Shown here in pieces: positions 25,192 through 34,206 of a stretch of DNA of 64,000 nucleotides (positions are counted from its first letter, which is position 1; the number at the start of each line of letters is the position of its first letter). The notes beneath the pieces were generated by a model. That model searched no databases. It saw nothing but the letters and a program-made list of their open reading frames with translations, and was not told where the DNA came from. The translations under genes and the position numbers were made by a program. Source of the DNA: an uncultured Bacteroidales bacterium (GTDB lineage Bacteria > Bacteroidota > Bacteroidia > Bacteroidales > P3); the NCBI GenBank assembly GCA_947175635.1, contig CAMWNM010000006.1:1-64000 (forward strand). The letters run 5' to 3'.

Positions 25192-26304
25192 ATGCAAAAA
25201 AACGAAAACCTGCCGCTGAAAACACTCTTGCTGGCCTTGGAGGAATGGGCTCCGGCCGCATGGCAGGAAAGCTACGACAACGCCGGCCTTGTACTGGGGC
25301 GCAGCGGTAAAGATCTGAGCCGGGTCCTGATTTGTTTCGACCTTACGCCGGATGTGGTGGACGAAGCCATCCAGAAGAACGTCCAGCTGATTATTTCCCA
25401 TCATCCGCCCATTTTCAGAGGCATCAAGAAGATACACCCCGATTCCCGCACGGGGTATATGCTGAAACGTTCCCTGCAACACGACATAGCCTGGTACAGC
25501 ATGCACACCAATCTGGACAATACCCTGAGCGGTGTAAACCGGTTTCTTTCCCGGCAACTGGAACTGCAGGCCGCAAAACCGCTCGTTCCGCTCAAGGGCG
25601 TGTACCGGAAATTGCAGGTATATGTGCCCTCTTCCCACGCACCGGCCCTGGCCCAGGCCTTGGCCGAAGCCGGTTGCGGAGCGTATCGGAACTACGACTC
25701 CTGTCATTGGGAATGTGCGGGCACAGGCACTTTCCGTGCGCTTGAAAACGCCCGTCCCTTTGTGGGAGCCCCCGGAAAACCGCACACGGAAGCCGAGACC
25801 AAACTTGAATTCATCTATCCCGCCCACAAGCAACGGCAGGTTATCGGTTGCATCGAAAAAAATCACCCTTACGAAGAACCCGCCTTCGACCTCTTCTGCC
25901 TCGAAAACGAAAGCATGACCGAAGGTGCAGGCGTTATCGGCACCCTGCCCGTCCCCCTCTCCGAACAACAGCTCTTAGACAAGCTCAAATCGCTTACGGG
26001 CGTACCCTGTATCCGCCATTCGGGCTTTGCGGGCAGAAACATCCGAACCCTCGCCCTTTGCGGGGGAAGCGGCAGTGCCTTTATCGGAGCGGCGCAGACA
26101 CAGAAAGCAGATGTGTATGTTACCGGAGATCTCAAATATCACGACTTTACCGATGCCGAACCCGGTACCTGGTTGGTGGATATAGGACATTTCGAGAGCG
26201 AACAGTTCGTGAAAGAACTCATATATGAGTACATTACCGAAAAATTTCCTAACTTTGCCGCCCATATTTCGGAACGGTCGTCAAACCCCGTTTCGTTTTA
26301 CTAA
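25192..26304 (+). CDS. Nif3-like dinuclear metal centre protein (DUF34)
   Basis: 370 residues, the long Nif3 form with an inserted domain of about 130 residues between the two halves of the metal site. First half: WQESYDNAGLVLG and IISHHPPIF, with the paired His ligands. Second half: TGDLKYHDF and VDIGHFESEQ, with further His and Glu ligands. Members are related to GTP cyclohydrolase I type 2, but their function is unsettled. The gene is followed 14 bases later by a zinc-ribbon coiled-coil gene, a pairing common in Bacteroidota. Confidence 0.93.
   Translation: MQKNENLPLKTLLLALEEWAPAAWQESYDNAGLVLGRSGKDLSRVLICFDLTPDVVDEAIQKNVQLIISHHPPIFRGIKKIHPDSRTGYMLKRSLQHDIAWYSMHTNLDNTLSGVNRFLSRQLELQAAKPLVPLKGVYRKLQVYVPSSHAPALAQALAEAGCGAYRNYDSCHWECAGTGTFRALENARPFVGAPGKPHTEAETKLEFIYPAHKQRQVIGCIEKNHPYEEPAFDLFCLENESMTEGAGVIGTLPVPLSEQQLLDKLKSLTGVPCIRHSGFAGRNIRTLALCGGSGSAFIGAAQTQKADVYVTGDLKYHDFTDAEPGTWLVDIGHFESEQFVKELIYEYITEKFPNFAAHISERSSNPVSFY
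26250..26257 (+). promoter_or_regulatory. possible internal -7 box for the zinc-ribbon gene
   Basis: TAACTTTG matches TAnnTTTG inside the 3' end of the Nif3-like gene, 61 bases before the next start. There is no clear -33, so it may be chance. Confidence 0.35.
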
Positions 26305-26318
26305 ACCGATTTGATATC

Positions 26319-27170
26319 ATGAAAGAAAAAGCCGGAGCCAAAGCAGAAAAGAAAACAGCAACCAAAACCGCGGCGGCCAAAACCGCTCCCGTTGCCGCAC
26401 CTGAAGAACGGGATGCTGCCGTTGAACAGAAACTGGTTTCTCTCTATGCCTTGCAAAGTGTAGATTCCGCCATAGACAATATCCGTATCCTCCGGGGCGA
26501 ACTTCCCTTGGAAGTGCAGGATTTGGAAGACGACATCGCCGGTTACAAGGCCCGGATCGAAAAAATCACGGGCGATATGGATGAAATAAACCGGAACATC
26601 GCCGAACGAAAATCCGCCATTACCGATATCAAGGCGCAAATCAAGAAATACGAAAAGCAGCTGCGCGAAGTAAAGAACAGCCGCGAATACGATGCCCTGA
26701 ACAAGGAAATCGAGTATCAGACGCTTGAAAACCAGTTGCACGAAAAGCGCATCCGCGAAGCTACCGCCCATCTGGAAAAGAAAAAAGCCGATTTGGAACG
26801 CATCGAGACCGCTTGTACCGAACGCGAAAAAGACCTTGAGGTAAAGAAAAACGAACTCAACGAAATCGTGGCTGAAACCGAAAAGGACGAAAAGGCGCTG
26901 ATGAAGAAATCGGATGAATACAAGACCCATATCGAACCGCGGTGGCTCCGTCTTTACGAACGTATCCGCAACAACGCTCACAACGGCCTGGCGGTGGTTT
27001 GCCTCGACAGGGATGCCTGCGGTGGCTGTTTCAGCAAGATTCCGCCCCAACGCACCATCGATATCAGCATGCACAAGAAAATCATCTCCTGCGAATATTG
27101 CGGCCGCTTCCTCGTGGATGAATCCATCAAGGAAAAGGCTTTGGATTTCATAGAGAAAGACAAGAAGTAA
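26319..27170 (+). CDS. coiled-coil protein with C4 zinc ribbon (CT398/DUF164 family)
   Basis: 283 residues. An Ala/Lys-rich N-terminus of about 30 residues precedes a long antiparallel coiled coil (about 45-200, heptad-rich in Glu, Lys and Leu). A C-terminal zinc ribbon follows, with CGGC and CEYC (four Cys). The family is widespread (Chlamydia CT398, Helicobacter HP0958) and has been linked to RNA polymerase sigma-54 or flagellar partners in some groups, but no such partner is evident here. Linked to the Nif3-like gene and ended by a strong terminator. Confidence 0.9.
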   Translation: MKEKAGAKAEKKTATKTAAAKTAPVAAPEERDAAVEQKLVSLYALQSVDSAIDNIRILRGELPLEVQDLEDDIAGYKARIEKITGDMDEINRNIAERKSAITDIKAQIKKYEKQLREVKNSREYDALNKEIEYQTLENQLHEKRIREATAHLEKKKADLERIETACTEREKDLEVKKNELNEIVAETEKDEKALMKKSDEYKTHIEPRWLRLYERIRNNAHNGLAVVCLDRDACGGCFSKIPPQRTIDISMHKKIISCEYCGRFLVDESIKEKALDFIEKDKK

Positions 27171-27232
27171 GCAATTATTCCCCGGGATCTAACCGCCGCC
27201 CGACAAATCGGGTTCTTGCGCAAGATCTCATC

Positions 27233-27278
27233 AAAAAGGCTGCATGGAAAAACAAAACCATGCAGCCTTTTTCTTTTT
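27233..27278. terminator. bidirectional intrinsic terminator
   Basis: A 15-bp perfect stem (AAAAAGGCTGCATGG at 27233-27247 and its complement at 27258-27272) flanked by T-runs on both strands. It ends the zinc-ribbon gene and the minus-strand run that finishes with the glycosyltransferase. Confidence 0.93.
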
Positions 27279-27293
27279 TATCAAGAAACCGAG

Positions 27294-28085
27294 TCAAGCC
27301 GTATAATCCCGTCCGGCAGGCCAGAAGGCCCGCAACAGAATAAGGGCGTGAAACCACAACGTGGACGGCACACCGAAATGAATGCACATGATACGGAAAC
27401 GTTCCTTCCAGGAAAGCAACAGCATCTGTCGGGATTTCCCCCCCTTGAGGTAACAGGCCATGATACGGTGGGTGTAAACAATGCCGCGGGCCGCTTCAAG
27501 GGCCTGCAACACCCAGTTGTAATCGGCCGAACACCGGTAGCGCAGATCATATTCTGCGGCGATGCGCCGCCGCACCAATATGGACTGATGGCACACCAGC
27601 ATCCCCCATCGGAAACTCTTGGGCGTAAGCTTTCGGGGAGCGCGCAAACGCCTCATTCCCGCCGGTTTCCATTCGGCATCCACCAATTGGGTCTGTCCGT
27701 AATACACATCCGCCCAACCGTCTTCACTGCCGGCGCGTGTTTCTTCCTGCGTTCTTCCGGTAGGGAAAACTTCTGCCAGAAACTTGTCCGAATAGATAAA
27801 GTCGCCGGCATTCAGAAACCACACGAAATCACCCGAAGCCATTTTCAGCCCCTTGTTCATCGCATCGTAAATGCCCTTGTCGGGTTCGGATATCCAACGA
27901 TCCACCACATCTTCGTTCCGGGAGATCAGATCCCGGGTTCCGTCTTTCGAAGATCCGTCCACCACGATATATTCTATCCTTGCGTAATGCGCCTTTTGCG
28001 CACGCACGCTCGCAATGGTCCTGCTCAGAGCTTCTCTGGCGTTGTACACTACCGTAACGATGGAAACAAGCGGTTGCGGTTCCAT
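27294..28085 (-). CDS. family 2 glycosyltransferase
   Basis: 263 residues. GT-A fold with the GT2 opening VSIVTVVYNAREAL, the nucleotide-binding VVDGSSKDGT, and EPDKGIYDAMNKG, which is typical of the WcaE/WcaA-like polysaccharide branch. The DxD-like acidic motif is replaced by FLNAGDF, as often in this branch. No membrane anchor. It probably transfers a sugar to surface polysaccharide or LPS. It lies 3 bases after dpp11, last in a long minus-strand run; the link to lpxK is only positional. Confidence 0.9.
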   Translation of the reverse strand: MEPQPLVSIVTVVYNAREALSRTIASVRAQKAHYARIEYIVVDGSSKDGTRDLISRNEDVVDRWISEPDKGIYDAMNKGLKMASGDFVWFLNAGDFIYSDKFLAEVFPTGRTQEETRAGSEDGWADVYYGQTQLVDAEWKPAGMRRLRAPRKLTPKSFRWGMLVCHQSILVRRRIAAEYDLRYRCSADYNWVLQALEAARGIVYTHRIMACYLKGGKSRQMLLLSWKERFRIMCIHFGVPSTLWFHALILLRAFWPAGRDYTA

Positions 28086-28088
28086 ATT

Positions 28089-30296
28089 CTATTCGATAAT
28101 ATCCATCTCTTCGACCAAGCGCGTGGCACCGGCAAATTTGTCGATGATAAACAAACAATAGCGGATGTCGAGCATGATATTGCGGCACATTTCGGAGTCG
28201 TAACGGATATCGCTCATGGTACCTTCCCAGCAACGGTCAAAATTGATGCCGATCAGATTGCCTTCCCCATTGAGCACCGGACTTCCCGAATTGCCGCCCG
28301 TGGTGTGGTTGGTACCCACAAAAGCCACCGGCATCTCGCCCAACGCATTGGCATACCGGCCGTAATCCTTGTTGGCATAAAGTTCCTTCAGCCTGTCTTC
28401 CACCACATAATCGTAGATACCGGGGTCTTCTTTTTCCATAATCCCCTCGATGGTGGTGTAGGGACGGTAATATACCGCATCGGCCGGCGAAAATCCCGCC
28501 ACCTTTCCGTAAGCCACCCGTAAAGTGAAGTTGGCATCGGGATAAAGCTGTTCGCTGCCTACGTTGCGCAACGGACCAACCGGTTTGAGGCCCACCCGCA
28601 TCACGGTAGCGAAATCCCCGCTTTCGGTCAGTGCCATCTGCCCTTTCATGTAAAGACGTTGCAGGCTGTCTATCTGTTTTTGGCATTGCAAGACAAGCGG
28701 CCGCACCGCATGGAGATAACGGCCGTAAACCTCATCGGCATATTTGAAAAGCGGATCTTTTTCTATTTCCTTATATGATGCGGCATTGTAGCGGTTCAAA
28801 AAAGACCGGAGCCGATCAGGATCGGTAAAAAGCGACTTGCCGTAAAAGGTTTCCATCGCTTTCCCAACGTTCTTGTCGGGAAAGTCGATTACCTGCGTGA
28901 AGCTTCCATCGGCATGTGTCTGGAAAATCATCCTTTCAAAAATAGCCCGATCCACCTCCGCATTGTAGTCCTTAAAGAATTTTTCCGCCTTTCGTTCACA
29001 CTCGGCAAGCGCTTCCTCAAGCTTCATTCCGGTTTCCTCACCCTTCGAGACACGGCAGAGTTTCTTGAAAGAATAGGCGAACCCCACCGCTTCGGGTGCA
29101 AGGATATGTTCCTGAAAAACGATGGCCTCCGTCTGGCAGACCGCCATTTCCTCATAAGCCTTTTTCAATGCCGGAAGCACGCCTGCGTAAGGTTCTCCGT
29201 TCAAGGATTGTGTCCAGTCTTCGAAGATCTTTTCATAATCCTGTTTACTGCCGATAACGTTGAGTCTTTGGATGCCTTTGACTTCACCTATCCATTTTTT
29301 CCAACCGTTGGCGATACCGGCCGCCTTGGCCGCGTATTGAATCCTCACCGCCGGATCTTTTTCCATGGCGGCCTTGATTACTTCCAGACGGGCGGTGCGG
29401 GCAGCGATCCGCATCGGGTCTTCCTGTTCCAGAATCTGTCTGACCCCGAACGAACTGAGGTACTCCTGCGTACGGCCGGGATAGCCGAAAACGAAAGTGA
29501 AGTCCCCCTCTTCATAACCGCGCAGATCTATCTTCAGATACCTGAGGGGTTTGTATGGTTTGTTATCCGGACTATACGGAGCGGGGGTATTGTCCTTTCC
29601 GGCATAGATGCGGAACACCGAGAAATCTCCCGTATGCCGCGGCCACATCCAATTGTCGGTGTCTCCGCCGAATTTGCCGATATTGGAGGGAGGCGCACCC
29701 ACCAGACGCACATCGGTAAACACTTCGTAAATGAACATATAATACTGGTTGCCGTAATAAAACGGCACCACCTTCACTTCCGTTTTCCCTTCCTGGGAAA
29801 AGGCCTCCGACAAACGTTTGCCGCGGGCCTGAATACTGTCGCGGCGCTGGTTTTCGGTATAGCGCGCATCGATACCGTCCAACATGCTGTGGGTTACATC
29901 CCGCATTTCTTTCAGAAAACGCACCGCCAAACCGGGGCAAGGCAGTTCTTCATCCATCGTGGCCGCCCAAAATCCGTTGGTCAGATAATCATGTTCTACC
30001 GAAGAATGGTATTGGATATAACTGAACCCACAGTGATGGTTGGTAAGCACCAACCCTTGATCGGAAACCACCTCACCCGTACACCCGCCGCCGAATATCA
30101 CAACGGCGTCCTTGAGCGAGGAATGGTTGATACTGTAGATGTCGTCGGCCGTAAGTTGCAACCCCAGACGTTGCATCTGCGCCTGATTCCGCTGCAAAAG
30201 AAGCGGAACCCACATACCTTCATCGGCCCTGACCGTTCCCCCCATCGCAATGAGGGCACAGGAAAAAAGAATCGTTTTCTGTAAAAAAATTTTCAT
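28089..30296 (-). CDS. dpp11: S46 family dipeptidyl-peptidase 11 (Asp/Glu-specific)
   Basis: 735 residues from the ATG at 30296 (another ATG at 30302), starting with a signal peptide (FSCALIAMGGTVRA). Chymotrypsin-like triad: His in TNHHCG, Asp in GGDTDNWMWPRH and Ser670 in GNSGSPV. The residue 18 positions after the catalytic serine is Arg (INFDRCWEG, Arg688), which in Porphyromonas DPP11 sets preference for acidic P1 residues; DPP7 has Gly there. It is a periplasmic enzyme that releases Xaa-Asp and Xaa-Glu dipeptides for import, fitting an amino-acid-fermenting cell. It lies between porQ and the glycosyltransferase. Confidence 0.93.
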   Translation of the reverse strand: MKIFLQKTILFSCALIAMGGTVRADEGMWVPLLLQRNQAQMQRLGLQLTADDIYSINHSSLKDAVVIFGGGCTGEVVSDQGLVLTNHHCGFSYIQYHSSVEHDYLTNGFWAATMDEELPCPGLAVRFLKEMRDVTHSMLDGIDARYTENQRRDSIQARGKRLSEAFSQEGKTEVKVVPFYYGNQYYMFIYEVFTDVRLVGAPPSNIGKFGGDTDNWMWPRHTGDFSVFRIYAGKDNTPAPYSPDNKPYKPLRYLKIDLRGYEEGDFTFVFGYPGRTQEYLSSFGVRQILEQEDPMRIAARTARLEVIKAAMEKDPAVRIQYAAKAAGIANGWKKWIGEVKGIQRLNVIGSKQDYEKIFEDWTQSLNGEPYAGVLPALKKAYEEMAVCQTEAIVFQEHILAPEAVGFAYSFKKLCRVSKGEETGMKLEEALAECERKAEKFFKDYNAEVDRAIFERMIFQTHADGSFTQVIDFPDKNVGKAMETFYGKSLFTDPDRLRSFLNRYNAASYKEIEKDPLFKYADEVYGRYLHAVRPLVLQCQKQIDSLQRLYMKGQMALTESGDFATVMRVGLKPVGPLRNVGSEQLYPDANFTLRVAYGKVAGFSPADAVYYRPYTTIEGIMEKEDPGIYDYVVEDRLKELYANKDYGRYANALGEMPVAFVGTNHTTGGNSGSPVLNGEGNLIGINFDRCWEGTMSDIRYDSEMCRNIMLDIRYCLFIIDKFAGATRLVEEMDIIE

Positions 30297-30344
30297 GAAC
30301 ATCGCTCAGAAAGTGATTTTATCTTGTTTTGGAGATTCAAACGC

Positions 30345-31451
30345 TCAAAGGGCGTCAGCCTTTTCAAAAGCCCGTGTGGCCTTGGTGGTTCTGCGTTTGT
30401 TGAACGCATCCAGATCAAGGGTGAGGCTGATGTAATTGGGCGACCCCAGTTTATGGAATTTGGAACGGGAATAGCTGAAATTAAACTTGGAGATACGGAA
30501 TCCCACACCCCACGAGAAGCCTACCATCCCGGGCTTGGAGGGAAGCATCATATCGCGGGAACGCATGTAGTTGTAGGATGCCCTGATATAGAAACCACGG
30601 TAGGGAATCAATTCCAGCCCCACCACGATATGCCGCGCCAGATTATCGAAAAAATCGGCCGCCCCGCCCCGTGTCTTTGCCTGACCCGTTATCAAATCCT
30701 GCTCGGCATAAGGATCTTCGTAGTTCAGTTTCCATTTCTGGAGGTTGGGAAATTCAAAAAAGACCCGCAAGGGCGTGTGGGGAATACGTTGGGAGAGAGC
30801 CACGGCCACTTCAAAAGGCATCAGCGTGCTTCCTTCCGCCGAATAGGACTTGAGGGCACCGCCCATATTGCGCAACAACAGCGAAACGGCAAACAGCCGG
30901 GAAGTATTGGCGTAGGTGGCCGAAACATCCACCCCCATACCGAAAGCATGGTAGGATTCGATTTGGGAGTAAATCATCTTGAAATTGGCCCCGATGGTGA
31001 AATGGCTGTCGAGTTCCCGGCCCCAACCCACAATCAAGGCCGCGTCGTTGGCCGAAGCCGTGCCGTATTCGTTGCCGGCGGCATCGGTTACATAAATCTT
31101 ACCGTAGTTGCCGAACTGGGCGTGAACGGCAAAACTGCCCACCTTCTCAAAGGTGCGGCTATAGGAAGCAAAACCGTAATTAGTTCCGTTGAAATAATTA
31201 ACGTAATTAAATGCCAGATGATTGTGAATTTCACTGGTAATCAAGGAAGGATTGGCGAGAGAGAGGGTGATGTCGGCATCCCGGACCGACAGGAATTCAG
31301 CCCCCATGGCACCGATACGTGCCGAATTGGCCATATCCAAAAAGGTAAAGGAAGAACGACCGAACTGCGCCCGCAAACCGGAACCGCAACCCAAAAGTGC
31401 GGCCATAAACAAAAACAACGCCCGTCTGGTATTTCCTCTCATCCTTTTCAT
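30345..31451 (-). CDS. porQ: type IX secretion system protein PorQ
   Basis: 368 residues with a signal peptide (LFLFMAALLGCGSGLRAQ), then an outer-membrane beta-barrel-like sequence of the PorQ/PorV relatives (FTFLDMANSARIGAMGAEF, SLANPSLI). PorQ belongs to the T9SS attachment machinery, with PorU, PorV and PorZ. This agrees with the five T9SS cargo proteins in the window; no other secretion component is encoded here. A TTG codon just upstream is not preferred over the ATG at 31451. A -7 box ends 7 bases before the ATG. Confidence 0.92.
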   Translation of the reverse strand: MKRMRGNTRRALFLFMAALLGCGSGLRAQFGRSSFTFLDMANSARIGAMGAEFLSVRDADITLSLANPSLITSEIHNHLAFNYVNYFNGTNYGFASYSRTFEKVGSFAVHAQFGNYGKIYVTDAAGNEYGTASANDAALIVGWGRELDSHFTIGANFKMIYSQIESYHAFGMGVDVSATYANTSRLFAVSLLLRNMGGALKSYSAEGSTLMPFEVAVALSQRIPHTPLRVFFEFPNLQKWKLNYEDPYAEQDLITGQAKTRGGAADFFDNLARHIVVGLELIPYRGFYIRASYNYMRSRDMMLPSKPGMVGFSWGVGFRISKFNFSYSRSKFHKLGSPNYISLTLDLDAFNKRRTTKATRAFEKADAL

Positions 31452-31458
31452 CAAAGGT

Positions 31459-31466
31459 CAAATTTA
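31459..31466 (-). promoter_or_regulatory. -7 promoter box for porQ
   Basis: TAAATTTG on the minus strand matches TAnnTTTG. The porQ ATG lies only 7 bases further, which suggests a leaderless or near-leaderless mRNA. The box sits just after the stop of the PPDK-like gene. Confidence 0.6.
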
Positions 31467-31480
31467 CAAAAATAAAAGAT

Positions 31481-34192
31481 TCATCGCTCCTCCTGTCCGG
31501 GCAACGGAAAACCGCTTTCTTCACAGATTTTCTGCAAACGGGCCAAACGCCACGGTTTACCATAATCGAACAATTCTCCATACGTCCGGGTCAACATATC
31601 GGCCAACAAAAGGGTTTCGCGCTGGCTATTGAACATTCCCGAACATATCTCCCGGATCTTTTTCCAATCCGGACGCGTCAGTTTAAGCGATATGAAAGTG
31701 TCTGCCTCATGTATCGCCGTCTCGATGGCGGCGATTTCGTCCGAAAGAATCCGCGCCTTGGCCTTGGCGATCTGCTGTTCGCCCACCTCGCGCAACACGT
31801 TGAGGTATTTTTCGTAAAGCACGTATTCGTTGAGCATGAAGGCTATTTCCTCTTCCTGAAACGATTGCCAAAACGAGTGCGGGAGCGGCATGGCCAAAAA
31901 ACGGCCCAACATGAAGGAACCCGCATCGAGACCGGAACGGCGGTTTTGACGACAATAGGCGCATGCCTTTCCGAAAAACGCCGTTTTGGCCGGAAGAGAA
32001 AGCAGCTCATAAACCCGGTACTGGTCTTGGTGAGAGCCCATATTGCTTTCCATCAGCTGCGATACATATTCCGACATATTGGCCGCAAACCATTTGTTCA
32101 CGATATCGCGCCCCACATCGGGACGGTCGGTCAAATCGTTGCGGATAAGACGAGTCAGGGTGTTGAGATCCACTATGTCGGGCACTTTTATCGAATCGAT
32201 GATGGCTGTATATTTTTCGTAGGCATTTTTCATGTTGACAAAAACCCGCTCCTCTTTGGCATTCATCTCCAGTTTCGCCCCATGCAGGTAATCGTAAAAA
32301 CGCGAAGGTTTGTATCGGGCGTCCCCCTTATAGACGGACGCCGTTTTGCTGGAAAGCGTGATCCATTCGAATTCACCGATACGCATGCCGTCCGCGTTCA
32401 CCAATGAATTTCCTTCCATACGGATACCGTTTTTCTCCAGATTCAGGAAAGCCGGAATCCCGTAACCGCGACAAGCGGTAACCACGTGTATCGCCGCCGG
32501 GGTCATGCTTAGAATGGCATCCATCTCATTGAGCACAATGGTGTCTTCGGGCAGGAACTTTTCTTTGCAAAGACAAACTTTCTCGTTGCCTTTCTGCTTG
32601 AGATCAAGCGCGGCCGCCGTACTGAAACAAATCTTGGCCGAAACAGCCGAACGGGGCAAGACGTTGACGCCCTTTCCAAAAAAGCGGAGGGTATTGAAAG
32701 AAGCATCGTCTATGCTTTCCGAAAAAATCTGCCGGCGGTGGTAAGGCCGCACCAATTCGCTCACCCTTTCTTTCGTGATAAGCCCCTGTTCATAAAGATG
32801 GATCGAGGAAAGCAACGCCGCCCGGCCGGTAAGTTCGGATTCGTTGATTTGCAGAACGGCAAACAAATCGGCCTTACCCGGTATGTTTTCCGCACCGAAC
32901 TCCACCGTTACGGGCGAAGCCAGACGCTTTTCGAGCTTGGGCAAGAGCGGATCGAAGTGGTAAATGGCCGGAAAACTTTCCTTGATCTGGGCGCGGTCGA
33001 AATATTCATAGTCTTTGGAGGAAAGATTGCCTGTCATGATTTCCTCCCCGAATATATCGGGATAGCTTTCTATCTGCACGCCCAGACCGGTGCGCGAATG
33101 GCGGCTGTACAACACACCCGGATAAGCGAAGTCGTTGCCGATGGTCCATACCATTTTCTGCAACAACAAAGACGGGTAGGCAATCCGGCCCTGCATGAAA
33201 GTAGCCAGCAAAGAACGGTTGTTGCCGTAAAAACGGCGGATATGGAGAAAATAAAAAAATATCTGCTCGAAAGCATCCTCAAGAATGACCTTGCCTTGCG
33301 GACAAGCCTCTATGCGGCGCTCCACCTCAACAATCAAATCTTTGCGGGCCGCAATGTTTCTTTCTTCAATGCCGGTTTCATACTCGCAGGCCTCCCCGTA
33401 AAGCATCTTGTAAAGGTTCATCAGATTGTTCCAGTAGATGCGGGTGGCCATCTTTTCGGGAAAACGCCGCAAGAGACAGGCATATACCTCTTTGGTTACG
33501 CCGGCGTTGAGGATGGTGGGCATCAGGCCCGGAATATACTGGGGCATGGTGCTGCGCAAGGCGAGTATGAGGGGTGAGGCACCTCCGCCCAAGGTACTCT
33601 CGGTCATGATTTCAAGATTGCGCAAAGCTTGGCGGAGATGCCGTCTTTCCCTTTCCTCGGTCAGGGAACTTTCCGGATCATGAAACGAAGCCTCGAAAAA
33701 GCGGGCGGTGAGGATGCTGAAATCGGGAACGGCATAACCGGCGCGCATCAGGTCCACCAGCATCACACCCTTGTGGCTTATCTCGTTCACGGTGTATGTA
33801 TGCGGGGAAAGCGCGGACGTAACGTATTCGTTTTCGGTAAGCGGATTTTCCTTCACGTACCGCCTGCAGCTTTCATAAAAATCCTTGCGTATCTTCTCCA
33901 GTTTTTCCACCGAATCCGCACGGCCATCCCGTTCCTCAATCAACAGCCGGAGAAAATCTCCCGCCCGGGCATGATCGGCGCGCAACATAAAATACAGGTC
34001 GTACCAACGCGGCGCTATCTCCCATTTTTGCGCGTGGCCGGAAAAGGAATAAATCACCGTGCCCGGCTTGTTGCCTTCCGGTTCACGGTCTTTTTCGAAT
34101 TCCCGCCAACCTTTCTCCACAAAAAGATTCAGGATATGGTAATTGGGATAACTTCCCCGAATCTTGAACTCGATATCCGGATGCGCCTCCAT
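31481..34192 (-). CDS. divergent pyruvate phosphate dikinase-like protein lacking a recognisable PEP/pyruvate barrel
   Basis: 903 residues; function unknown. An N-terminal extension of about 120 residues precedes a region that follows the PPDK ATP-grasp domain: HKGVMLVDLMRAGYAVPDF (Lys141) matches GGKGANLAEM, and LALRSTMPQYIPGLMPTIL (Arg213) matches the VRSG...MPGMMDT motif. Then come PGVLYSRHSRTG, VTVEFGAEN (Glu431 kept; the neighbouring Asp seems replaced by Thr) and YEQGLITKERV. A phosphohistidine-like domain follows with IHVVTACRGYGIP, His569 in the place of the catalytic His. Spacing Lys-Arg-His resembles PPDK. Residues about 640-903 lack PPDK barrel motifs and look helical. It may transfer phosphate to an unknown acceptor or be a pseudo-enzyme. 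Confidence 0.7.
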   Translation of the reverse strand: MEAHPDIEFKIRGSYPNYHILNLFVEKGWREFEKDREPEGNKPGTVIYSFSGHAQKWEIAPRWYDLYFMLRADHARAGDFLRLLIEERDGRADSVEKLEKIRKDFYESCRRYVKENPLTENEYVTSALSPHTYTVNEISHKGVMLVDLMRAGYAVPDFSILTARFFEASFHDPESSLTEERERRHLRQALRNLEIMTESTLGGGASPLILALRSTMPQYIPGLMPTILNAGVTKEVYACLLRRFPEKMATRIYWNNLMNLYKMLYGEACEYETGIEERNIAARKDLIVEVERRIEACPQGKVILEDAFEQIFFYFLHIRRFYGNNRSLLATFMQGRIAYPSLLLQKMVWTIGNDFAYPGVLYSRHSRTGLGVQIESYPDIFGEEIMTGNLSSKDYEYFDRAQIKESFPAIYHFDPLLPKLEKRLASPVTVEFGAENIPGKADLFAVLQINESELTGRAALLSSIHLYEQGLITKERVSELVRPYHRRQIFSESIDDASFNTLRFFGKGVNVLPRSAVSAKICFSTAAALDLKQKGNEKVCLCKEKFLPEDTIVLNEMDAILSMTPAAIHVVTACRGYGIPAFLNLEKNGIRMEGNSLVNADGMRIGEFEWITLSSKTASVYKGDARYKPSRFYDYLHGAKLEMNAKEERVFVNMKNAYEKYTAIIDSIKVPDIVDLNTLTRLIRNDLTDRPDVGRDIVNKWFAANMSEYVSQLMESNMGSHQDQYRVYELLSLPAKTAFFGKACAYCRQNRRSGLDAGSFMLGRFLAMPLPHSFWQSFQEEEIAFMLNEYVLYEKYLNVLREVGEQQIAKAKARILSDEIAAIETAIHEADTFISLKLTRPDWKKIREICSGMFNSQRETLLLADMLTRTYGELFDYGKPWRLARLQKICEESGFPLPGQEER

Positions 34193-34206
34193 AATCGGAA
34201 TTTGTT

